Shown piece after piece: positions 1 through 6,448 of a stretch of DNA of 18,132 nt. The translations under genes and the position numbers were made by a program. Within the stretch, counting starts at the first letter, position 1; every line of letters begins with the position of its first letter. Source of the DNA: Andreesenia sp964489735 (lineage in GTDB: Bacteria; Bacillota; Clostridia; Tissierellales; Gottschalkiaceae); the NCBI GenBank assembly GCA_964489735.1, contig CAZBAL010000031.1, positions 1-18,132 on the forward strand, written 5' to 3'. Below the pieces are notes generated by a model. It was not told the origin of the DNA. It saw only the letters and a program-made list of their open reading frames with translations, and did no database searches.

Positions 1-909
1 ACTTCGCCTCTGGTGATTTTATCGATAAATCTATACCATAGTGGAATTTAAAGCTAGATCTGAGTGCTTATTTATAAACAACCTAGCCGGATAAATCTAT
101 ACCATAGTGGAATTTAAAGCTTAGAGCATAAGAACCACGCGTGGAACAATGTAGGGATAAATCTATACCATAGTGGAATTTAAAGAATTGTAGTGGTAAA
201 GAATTGAGAAAAACGATATTGGATAAATCTATACCATAGTGGAATTTAAAGATCGGAATTCGACAGGTTCGGCTCTACTGTTGTTGATGATAAATCTATA
301 CCATAGTGGAATTTAAAGTGTAGATGAAGAAGACTACAAAATAGGGACTTGGCGATAAATCTATACCATAGTGGAATTTAAAGAATTGAACCAGTTCTTT
401 TTCCGTTTCATAAGTATCTGATAAATCTATACCATAGTGGAATTTAAAGCTCATTGGGGAGGCTCTGCAGCTGAAAAGATTGAGATAAATCTATACCATA
501 GTGGAATTTAAAGAGTCCAGAGTCTTTATTACAAGACATTAGAACTGGAGATAAATCTATACCATAGTGGAATTTAAAGTCTTAAGAAGCAAACAGATTT
601 TACCAAACAATTAAGGATAAATCTATACCATAGTGGAATTTAAAGCTATAGAGGTATATGATTGTAAAGTAGAAGTAGGAGGATAAATCTATACCATAGT
701 GGAATTTAAAGAAAGCTGCACTGTAGAATATGGTCTTCCTCGAAATTTGATAAATCTAAACCATAGTGGAATTTAAAGTGTCATGCAGATTCAGCCCAAT
801 GATGAAGAATTCAAGATAAATCTAAACCAAAGTGGAATCTAAAGATTTGAACTGCCCCTGTAATAGATATATTGTTCTTAGACAATCTATACCATAGTGG
901 AATCTAAAG
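1..909 (+). CRISPR. CRISPR array, 14 repeats of 30 nt, open at the left edge
   Basis: Repeats start at 24, 90, 156, 222, 289, 354, 420, 484, 550, 616, 682, 749, 815 and about 880. Each is 30 nt, beginning GATAAATC and ending GGAATTTAAAG. Spacers are 34-37 nt (mostly 36) and all differ; positions 1-23 are a cut spacer. The eleven repeats from 24 to 682 are identical. The repeat at 749 has T11 to A. The one at 815 also has T16 to A and T25 to C. The one at 880 is altered over its first five bases. Decay at the right end marks it as leader-distal, so transcription is taken as plus strand with the leader to the left of the window. The ATTTAAAG 3' end resembles the 8-nt crRNA handle of type I-B and some type III repeats, which agrees with that orientation. 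No cas genes are in the window, so the subtype is inferred only. Confidence 0.97.
880..909 (+). repeat. degenerate terminal CRISPR repeat
   Basis: The core AATCTATACCATAGTGGAA is intact, but the 5' end reads AGACA instead of GATAA and T25 is C, as in the preceding repeat. Its last six bases form the left half of a perfect 20-bp palindrome at 903-922. Confidence 0.85.
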
Positions 910-922
910 CTATAGCTTTAGA
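903..922. repeat. 20-bp perfect palindrome at array end
   Basis: The sequence TCTAAAGCTATAGCTTTAGA is its own reverse complement. It spans the last repeat and the first bases after the array. It could fold into a short hairpin in the precursor crRNA, or it may be chance in AT-rich DNA. No T-tract follows, so it does not look like a terminator. Confidence 0.6.
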
Positions 923-1061
923 GAGAAAGATTTTGACAATCAAAGTATGACTCCTAATAGTGAAAGAAGGGGTATAAGCTATTAAAGTTCTTTTGGAACA
1001 AAATATTCACAGATTAATAAAGGTAAAGCGTCGCAGATAATGTGCTCCTGTATAGCTGTGA

Positions 1062-1091
1062 ATATAATCTATAACATAGTATATTAAATAT
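1062..1091 (+). repeat. possible fossil CRISPR repeat, weak
   Basis: The stretch AATCTATAACATAGT matches the repeat core at 14 of 15 positions, but the full 30 nt match at only about 18 of 30, and the DNA is AT-rich. It lies 152 nt past the last array repeat and about 30 nt upstream of the acetyltransferase gene. It contains TATAAT at 1063-1068, which could serve as a -10 box, although no good -35 is visible. Chance similarity cannot be excluded. Confidence 0.35.
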
Positions 1092-1119
1092 ATATAAAAA
1101 TAAAATTAGAGAGGATAGG

Positions 1120-1587
1120 TTGCAAATGCTCGATAAGATATATTTAGAGGTTGCAAGTGCAAAAGCTGTTGAAGATTTAAGGGTGCTTATACATACCACT
1201 ATAAAAAAGACTTATTCAAAATATTATCCTAAAGGGATTATGGACTTTTTCTTATATCACCATTCGTATGAGAATATTGAAAAGGCTATAATTGATGAAA
1301 CTGTTCTGCTTATTTATCATGAATCAATGTTGATTGGAACAGGTAGTATTAAAAAAAATGAGATTAAGCGAGTTTTTATTTTGCCGAAGTATCAAGGAAA
1401 GGGATTCGGAACATTGTTAATGAATGAATTAGAAAATCTAGTATTGAAAAAATATAATAATATAGAGCTAGATGCTTCTATTCCAGGATATAAATTTTAC
1501 TTGAATAGAGGATACTCGCCAATAAAGCTTAATAAGATAATTACTTATGAGGAACAGGTGCTATGTTACTATCGTATGGGTAAATAA
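1120..1587 (+). CDS. GNAT family N-acetyltransferase
   Basis: This 155-residue protein has the size of a single GNAT domain, a fold that transfers an acetyl group from acetyl-CoA to an amine. The acetyl-CoA binding signature is clear: a beta strand (IKRVFILPKY, about 82-91) followed by QGKGFG at 92-97 and the helix after it. The C-terminal YKFYLNRGY (about 124-132) matches the usual 'FYxkxGF' motif. The substrate cannot be told. The start used is TTG at 1120 with AGAGAGG at 1108-1114; an in-frame ATG at 1126 (residue 3) is equally possible and changes only two residues. The gene stands alone between the CRISPR array and a further decayed repeat at 1642-1671. It shares the terminator at 1790-1846 with the opposing SLH gene. 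Confidence 0.88.
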   Translation: MQMLDKIYLEVASAKAVEDLRVLIHTTIKKTYSKYYPKGIMDFFLYHHSYENIEKAIIDETVLLIYHESMLIGTGSIKKNEIKRVFILPKYQGKGFGTLLMNELENLVLKKYNNIELDASIPGYKFYLNRGYSPIKLNKIITYEEQVLCYYRMGK

Positions 1588-1641
1588 TAGGTAATTAATT
1601 ACACTGAGAAAAACGTTCATTAAGTTCAGTATGTAACATAT

Positions 1642-1671
1642 ATTGAATCTAAACCATAGTGGAAATCAAGG
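1642..1671 (+). repeat. fossil CRISPR repeat downstream of acetyltransferase
   Basis: About 23 of 30 positions match the array repeat in the same orientation. The internal run AAATCTAAACCATAGTGGA is identical to the variant repeats at 749 (with A at position 11). The ends have decayed. It lies 733 nt beyond the last array repeat with no neighbouring unit at repeat spacing, so it is an isolated remnant. A 19-nt exact internal match is very unlikely by chance. Confidence 0.8.
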
Positions 1672-1789
1672 ACAATTAGTGTAAAGTTTTATTCAAATCT
1701 TTGATTTAGTTTGGGATTAAATAGTAAACAATACTCAAATTTCATATCTTATGGCAGTTAGTTTGTTAAATAGCATAGTAGTTAAATTT

Positions 1790-1846
1790 AAAAAACCTTC
1801 AATTTGTATAAAGCATAAATTAGCTAGTACAAATCGAAGGTTTTTT
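1790..1846. terminator. bidirectional rho-independent terminator
   Basis: AAAAAACCTTC plus ATTTGTA pairs with TACAAAT plus GAAGGTTTTTT, with a single mismatch in the stem and a 19-nt loop. The A-run on one side and T-run on the other allow termination in both directions. It serves the acetyltransferase (plus) and the SLH gene (minus). Confidence 0.9.
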
Positions 1847-1935
1847 ATTATCCATATATAATTCATGTTTAGAACTGACTTTAAGTTTAATTTAAGATAC
1901 AGCATTGCTTATTCGATAGAAACGCGTACTCTGTA

Positions 1936-3132
1936 TTACTGCTGATAACTTGGTTCAGGATGTACTCTCAAAGTATTAATAGCTTCTGCGGCTCTATTAA
2001 AAACTTTAGATCCTGGTCTTTTTTCAGTCAGCTGTGCTCGAATGTAAGTATCACCTCTTTTAGCATAAAGCTCTACTCTATTTCTGTAAATTGTCTTAAA
2101 TGAAAAGTTAGTGTTTTCTAGATTAAGTGTTTCAACAGTTCCTCCACTACTTTTGGCACTAGTTGATTCATTGTATGCTTCTTCGCTTAGATCCCAATGC
2201 GTTCCCCAAACTCTTAGTTCAACTCCATCAGACTCATAAATATAAGTTAATCCATCACCGTTTTCAGAATATATAAGTTTCCAATTCTCTGGCAAATCAA
2301 TAGAAAATCCATATCTTCCATTTCTTTCTGTTTTTATCTTATCGCTAATATATGGATTTACTTCTTCTGTATAGAACAGTTCTTCTCCAGGGTCTCTCGT
2401 TTCTGAAAGACTAGGTTTATAACCGCTAAAGCTTAATTTTCTAGCTTCTGCAACCATTTTTATTGCTTCCGCTCTAGTTATATGGTTGTCTGGCTGAACC
2501 GATACATAAGTAATACCATCTTCTAGCGGATACTGGTAATATCCATTCATAATGTTCAAAATATATGCATAGTACATATGATTATATGCCCAGTGCTTTA
2601 TACCGTTGTGCTCTAAATCACTATGGAAATAAGTGTAATAACCTATTCCTAGATAACCGAAGCAGTCGATTGAATTTATCAGTAGCTTAGAGAATTCTGC
2701 TCTCGTTATCGCATTTTCTGGCTTAAAATATCCATCAGGATATCCATCAACTATTTTTGAATAGCTACCATCAATACTTGGTAAAAATTTAGACTTGAAA
2801 TACAGGCTGCTCAGCGAGCGGATTTTTGACCCCTCATCTGTGGTTATAGGAAGATCAGGAAATTTGGAATTGTCTACTGAAGCAACTTGAGAAGCTTTAT
2901 AACCAAATGATTCGAGCATATCTGCTAATAGTACGGTACACTCTTCTCTTGTAATTGGTTTATCGGGATAGAGATGTCCACTACCAAACTGATAGAGAAG
3001 ACCTGCTTCTTCCATTTCTCTGACATAGTCCTTAGCCCAATGATCCTCCATATCATAGAATTCTGCAAAACTAGACGTTGCTGTGAACAACATAGCAATT
3101 GATAGTAAAGCTGATAAGATTTTTCTTTTCAT
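1936..3132 (-). CDS. exported triple-SLH-domain protein with unassigned C-terminal domain
   Basis: This is a predicted cell-surface protein of 398 residues. An N-terminal signal peptide (residues 1-23: charged start, hydrophobic core, SFA before the cleavage point) is followed by three SLH modules at about 25-75, 90-152 and 160-225. The modules are seen in DHWAKDYV, YPDGYFKPENAITRAEF (131-147) and VQPDNHITRAEA (212-223). SLH triplets bind pyruvylated secondary cell-wall polymers in Gram-positive bacteria, so the protein is probably wall-anchored at its N terminus. The C-terminal part (about 272-390) begins GRYGFSIDLPENW, a motif seen at the start of small PsbP/DUF1795-like beta domains; I cannot assign it firmly. 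GAAAGGAG at 3140-3147 gives a strong ribosome site for the ATG at 3132. A second SLH protein is transcribed away from it across the gap region. Confidence 0.9.
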   Translation of the reverse strand: MKRKILSALLSIAMLFTATSSFAEFYDMEDHWAKDYVREMEEAGLLYQFGSGHLYPDKPITREECTVLLADMLESFGYKASQVASVDNSKFPDLPITTDEGSKIRSLSSLYFKSKFLPSIDGSYSKIVDGYPDGYFKPENAITRAEFSKLLINSIDCFGYLGIGYYTYFHSDLEHNGIKHWAYNHMYYAYILNIMNGYYQYPLEDGITYVSVQPDNHITRAEAIKMVAEARKLSFSGYKPSLSETRDPGEELFYTEEVNPYISDKIKTERNGRYGFSIDLPENWKLIYSENGDGLTYIYESDGVELRVWGTHWDLSEEAYNESTSAKSSGGTVETLNLENTNFSFKTIYRNRVELYAKRGDTYIRAQLTEKRPGSKVFNRAAEAINTLRVHPEPSYQQ

Positions 3133-3139
3133 ATTAATT

Positions 3140-3147
3140 CTCCTTTC
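3140..3147 (-). promoter_or_regulatory. ribosome binding site of the SLH gene
   Basis: GAAAGGAG on the minus strand lies 7 nt before the ATG at 3132. It is a near-complete Shine-Dalgarno sequence and fixes the start. Confidence 0.8.
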
Positions 3148-3436
3148 AAAAATCTTTATTTACTGTTCAGATATTATAATCCAAACAGAAAATAAATTCT
3201 TATTTTATATGTATCTGTAGATACTTATACCCTAATATACGTATGATAATTCGAGCAGTAAGTAAAGCTTCTATTCCAGTTCACAGATAAGCAAAGTTTA
3301 TTTAAGTTCAAGACAATATATTCTATAAAATCCCATTATGGGAAATGACCATAATCTTCCATTTGATAAAAATATGCCATTCATGCCATGAAAAACTTGT
3401 AAAAAACAGCATATCTTTTCTAAATATTATTCCCAT

Positions 3437-3491
3437 AATCAAAAAACAAATACTAAATATTTCAAAATGGTAAAAACTACAAATAAATAAA
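3437..3491 (+). repeat. 55-nt direct repeat, left copy at gap
   Basis: This sequence, immediately left of the N block, is repeated exactly at 3592-3646, immediately right of it. It begins AATCAAAAAACAAATACT. Identical contig ends abutting a placeholder gap suggest an unmerged assembly overlap rather than two biological copies. Confidence 0.95.
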
Positions 3492-3591
3492 NNNNNNNNN
3501 NNNNNNNNNNNNNNNNNNNNNNNNNNNNNNNNNNNNNNNNNNNNNNNNNNNNNNNNNNNNNNNNNNNNNNNNNNNNNNNNNNNNNNNNNNN
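3492..3591. other. assembly gap of 100 N
   Basis: Exactly one hundred undetermined bases, a conventional placeholder length for gaps of unknown size. The real distance is not known and could be zero or negative. Confidence 0.99.
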
Positions 3592-3646
3592 AATCAAAAA
3601 ACAAATACTAAATATTTCAAAATGGTAAAAACTACAAATAAATAAA
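3592..3646 (+). repeat. 55-nt direct repeat, right copy at gap
   Basis: Exact copy of 3437-3491, starting at the first base after the N block. The sequence diverges or becomes unknown beyond this match. Confidence 0.95.
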
Positions 3647-3993
3647 TACGATAATATCAATGTTTATCGAGACAAAATCAACTTGAATTTAAAATAATAA
3701 ATTCAACTATAATTAAAACGACATGAATAAAAATATTTAAGTTTCAAAAATAAGAATAAAACACAGTAAAATCAACAGTTATAGAAAAAACAATCAGTAA
3801 AATCCATTCAATAAAGAGAAAAACACAATCATATGACCATAATTAAGTGGTATGATGTGTTAATAAGTTGAATATATTGTTGGGTTAATCAACTTTTATC
3901 AAAACATAAGATGGAAGTATATGGCATTTGCTAAACTTGAAAGAAAATGGCTATTTTGCTATCTTATAAGCATAAATACATATTGAATTTCAA

Positions 3994-4000
3994 GAAAGGA
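3994..4000 (+). promoter_or_regulatory. ribosome binding site deciding the SLH-CAP start
   Basis: GAAAGGA lies 9 nt before the ATG at 4010, directly ahead of a typical signal peptide. The in-frame ATG at 3947 has no comparable site and would add a 21-residue extension before the signal peptide. Confidence 0.7.
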
Positions 4001-4009
4001 CTGAAGAAA

Positions 4010-5188
4010 ATGAAAAGGGTATTAATAGGAATGTTGACTATTGTTCCGATGTTATTCATTAATTCAACTAAAGTTGATGCGTGTTATGAAATGAGTTCTC
4101 ATTGGGCGGCAGGGTCTGTATCGGAATTAAGTTCAGAAGGAATAGTATCAGGTTATTTAGATGGAACATTTAGACCGGAGAACCATGTAAAAAGAGAAGA
4201 AGCGTCTAAGATGATAGCTGTAGCTCTTGAATTACTATCTAATGAGTCAAGCAGCAATGATTTTGATTATAAGAATTTCCACGATATAAAAGGAAGATGG
4301 AGTGAAACGTTTATACATAAATTAGTTGGTAAATCTATAATAAATGGCTATCCAGACGGTAGTTTCAGACCAGAAAATGATATAACCAGGAGCGAATACA
4401 GTGTGGTAATTTCTAAACTCCTGAAAAAGTTCAGAAATATAGAGTCTAATTCATATTATTTTAATGATACATATAGTCACTGGGCATCGGATGACATATC
4501 TAGTTTACATGAACTGAATCTCTTAAATGGATATAGTAATGGAGACTTTAGACCGGACAACAATATAACTAGGGCTGAAGCATCGGAAATTCTTAACAAA
4601 ACAATGAATCTTATCAGAGGAAAAAAAGTTGAACAAAAGGTTGTATATGATAGCAATCAGATTGCTTTCCAAGACAATATAGATTATGCTCCAATCTCAA
4701 GTCAGATTGTTAATAATATAGAACCTGAGGCTGCTAGCTATACAGAGAAAAATTATGTTGAGGCTTATTATGTTCCACAAAGCTATTTGGACAGCATATA
4801 TGAAGGAACGATACAGGATAATCTTAGTAGCTCTAACGGTGCAGTTAAAGGTGTAATGGAACAGGTAAACTATTATAGGAGAGCGGCTGGTCTTAGAGAT
4901 TTGGTATGGTGTGATAATCTGGGATATAATGCTCAGATTAGGGCGGAAGAATTACACATAAGTTTTTCGCATACAAGACCGAATGGGCAAAGAGGGATTG
5001 ATATGATTGGATATGCTGGAGAAAATATTGCATATAATTATAGTGAAAGTGCATCAGAGGTTACAGCTCTGTGGTATAATTCTCAAGGTCATAGAGAGAA
5101 TATGCTAGACCCTGAATGGACAAGGATAGGGGTAGGTATGTGTGAGATAAATGGAGTAAATTATTGGGTTCAGTTTTTTTCAAATTAA
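4010..5188 (+). CDS. exported triple-SLH protein with C-terminal CAP/SCP domain
   Basis: With the ATG at 4010 the product is 392 residues. It has a signal peptide ending near VDA (residues 22-24), then three SLH modules with cores YLDGTFRPENHVKREE (49-64), YPDGSFRPENDITRSEY (114-130) and YSNGDFRPDNNITRAEA (175-191). A linker (about 205-275) leads to a CAP (SCP/PR-1) domain at about 281-391. CAP hallmarks are HTRPNG (His321), GENIAYN (337-343, Glu338) and WYNSQGHRENML (355-366, His361); these are the usual metal-site His/Glu positions. The SLH part should hold the protein on the cell wall and display the CAP domain. Bacterial CAP domains occur in secreted surface and spore proteins, with activity mostly unproven. 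A Cys follows the cleavage site, but VDAC is a poor lipobox because of the Asp. Divergent from the other SLH gene. Confidence 0.93.
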   Translation: MKRVLIGMLTIVPMLFINSTKVDACYEMSSHWAAGSVSELSSEGIVSGYLDGTFRPENHVKREEASKMIAVALELLSNESSSNDFDYKNFHDIKGRWSETFIHKLVGKSIINGYPDGSFRPENDITRSEYSVVISKLLKKFRNIESNSYYFNDTYSHWASDDISSLHELNLLNGYSNGDFRPDNNITRAEASEILNKTMNLIRGKKVEQKVVYDSNQIAFQDNIDYAPISSQIVNNIEPEAASYTEKNYVEAYYVPQSYLDSIYEGTIQDNLSSSNGAVKGVMEQVNYYRRAAGLRDLVWCDNLGYNAQIRAEELHISFSHTRPNGQRGIDMIGYAGENIAYNYSESASEVTALWYNSQGHRENMLDPEWTRIGVGMCEINGVNYWVQFFSN

Positions 5189-5276
5189 AAATTAACCGAA
5201 ATAGCTTTTAAAAATAGAATAAAAGGGTATTAAAGATACTAGAAGCAAAAATGAGAAGCTATAAGGGGAGATAAAT

Positions 5277-6344
5277 ATGTTATTAAAAGAAAAACTACAT
5301 GATTTCGTAAAAAAGTGTGAAAACATAGAAGGACCAAGAGTGACAATCTGTTTACCAACTAATCGTAAAGCACCGGAAAATGAAATGGATTCTACGGTAT
5401 ATAAAAATCTTTGGCAGGAAGCTAAAAAAGCTTTAGAAGACAAGTACCCTAGAAGAGAGTGGCAAGAGACTCTTGATGCATTATCTACATTGAGCAATGA
5501 CTCTCTTTTCTGGAAAGATTCAAAAGATGGTCTTGTAGTTCTTGGTTGTGGTAAGGAAGTTGGAATATTCAGCCTTGATTATTCAGTTCCTGAAATAGCA
5601 AGTGTAGGGGATTCGTTCCACCTTAAACCACTATTCTACTTTGACCAGATATTTGCAGGACTATACCTTGCGGATATTTCTAGAGACAGAGTTGGACTAT
5701 ATGAGGTAGGTAGTAAAGGCTTGGAAGCTTTAGAAGATACTGATATCAAGACAGCTTTCGTTGACATATTCGATGATTTTGATGCTAACTCGAACGTAAA
5801 TGTCGGAGCATCGGGAACACTTCATGGTCATCGTGCAAAACCTGAAGAAGTTGAGAAGGACAGAGACAAATACTTCCAGTACTTAGATAAAGAGTTTGAT
5901 AAACTAAGTAAGGAAAATGATAAAAAATTTATTCTTGCTGGAACATCTGAAAACACATCAAAGTTCAAAAATCTTTCTAAAGGAAACTATTATCTTGATC
6001 ACACAATCAGTAAGCCTCTTATTTCGTTAAAAGGGGATGCGTTTGTAAAAGAAATAGATGAAGCTTTAAAGCCGGATGAAAGTACAGAGCTTGAAAATAT
6101 AGCAACTGAGGTTGAAAGAGCTAGAAGAGATGATAAATTTACAGACTCTATAAGTGAAATAAAAGCAGCGCTAGAACAGGGAAGAGTTCATAAGGTAATA
6201 CTTATGGAGGATGAAACTGGAACTGTTGATAGCGATGCAGATGAAATTTCTACAGCGGCTCTTTTAAGCAATACAGAAGTATTAGCACTTAAAAGAGATA
6301 TGGTAGATATCAAGGAGCGTATTATAGCTATTATGAGATACTAA
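5277..6344 (+). CDS. baeRF-type protein (bacterial archaeo-eukaryotic release factor-like)
   Basis: This soluble protein of 355 residues has no signal peptide. Its organisation fits the bacterial aeRF1/Pelota-like families (baeRF, probably family 6 or a near relative). An N-terminal Rossmann-like half begins GPRVTICLPTNR (19-30). SFHLKPLFYF (113-122) is the family's 'HlkPL' segment. A glycine/histidine stretch GASGTLHGHRAKPEE (177-191) is followed by a helix rich in D/E/K/R, and VHKVILMEDE lies near the C terminus. These families were named from resemblance to eukaryotic/archaeal release factor domains and are proposed to act on ribosome-bound or other peptidyl substrates; the function is not established. 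AGGGGAG at 5264-5270 supports the ATG at 5277. The gene forms its own unit, ending at the hairpin 6354-6387. Family membership is recognised from memory of motifs, not from a search. Confidence 0.75.
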   Translation: MLLKEKLHDFVKKCENIEGPRVTICLPTNRKAPENEMDSTVYKNLWQEAKKALEDKYPRREWQETLDALSTLSNDSLFWKDSKDGLVVLGCGKEVGIFSLDYSVPEIASVGDSFHLKPLFYFDQIFAGLYLADISRDRVGLYEVGSKGLEALEDTDIKTAFVDIFDDFDANSNVNVGASGTLHGHRAKPEEVEKDRDKYFQYLDKEFDKLSKENDKKFILAGTSENTSKFKNLSKGNYYLDHTISKPLISLKGDAFVKEIDEALKPDESTELENIATEVERARRDDKFTDSISEIKAALEQGRVHKVILMEDETGTVDSDADEISTAALLSNTEVLALKRDMVDIKERIIAIMRY

Positions 6345-6353
6345 TTTTTAAAC

Positions 6354-6387
6354 AAAGCAGACAAGGTTATACTTTGTCTGCTTTATT
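6354..6387 (+). terminator. rho-independent terminator after baeRF gene
   Basis: AAAGCAGACAA (6354-6364) pairs perfectly with TTGTCTGCTTT (6374-6384), extended inward by G-C and G-T pairs around a small loop. The T-tract is short and interrupted, so efficiency may be moderate. Confidence 0.8.
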
Positions 6388-6448
6388 GTATATAGAAAAT
6401 GTCAGTATTTTGAACTGTTAGTATTTGAGATGATTAGGAGGTAGATTT

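Larger units (their letters stand above)
1588..1935. other. convergent intergenic region
   Basis: This 348-nt space lies between the ends of the acetyltransferase and the minus-strand SLH gene. It holds a decayed CRISPR repeat at 1642-1671 and a bidirectional terminator at 1790-1846. No ORF or other structure is supported in the remainder. Confidence 0.7.
3133..4009. other. very AT-rich divergent intergenic region with assembly gap
   Basis: This 877-nt region between the two divergent SLH genes contains the 100-N gap and its flanking 55-nt duplication. It also has a perfect TCCCAT/ATGGGA palindrome at 3331-3343, and a 10-bp inverted pair ATTATGGGAA (3335-3344) and TTCCCATAAT (3430-3439). TATAAT on the minus strand at 3173-3178 is a possible -10 for the SLH gene, without a convincing -35. 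An 8-bp inverted repeat (TTGAATTT/AAATTCAA) lies at 3683-3706. CAGTAAAATC occurs twice, at 3764 and 3795. No protein gene is supported here. Confidence 0.7.

Noticed and set aside
1..909. Reading the CRISPR repeat on the minus strand
   Set aside because: The decayed repeats are at the right end and the repeat 3' end on the plus strand fits a crRNA handle; both favour plus-strand transcription.
933..960. TTGACA at 933-938 with TAATAG at 955-960 as a promoter
   Set aside because: The -35 is perfect, but the -10 matches only about half of the consensus, and the nearest gene starts 160 nt away. Too weak to annotate.
3323..3660. Minus-strand open frames running through or next to the N block
   Set aside because: They are open only because undetermined bases cannot show stops. 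The flanking sequence is low-complexity AT-rich DNA and there is no ribosome site.
3947..4009. Upstream in-frame ATG for the SLH-CAP protein
   Set aside because: It would put 21 residues ahead of a complete signal peptide, and lacks a Shine-Dalgarno site; the ATG at 4010 has GAAAGGA at proper spacing.
5189..5276. ATAGCTT/AAGCTAT inverted repeat between the CAP and baeRF genes
   Set aside because: Only 7 bp over about 50 nt without a T-tract; not convincing as a terminator or operator.
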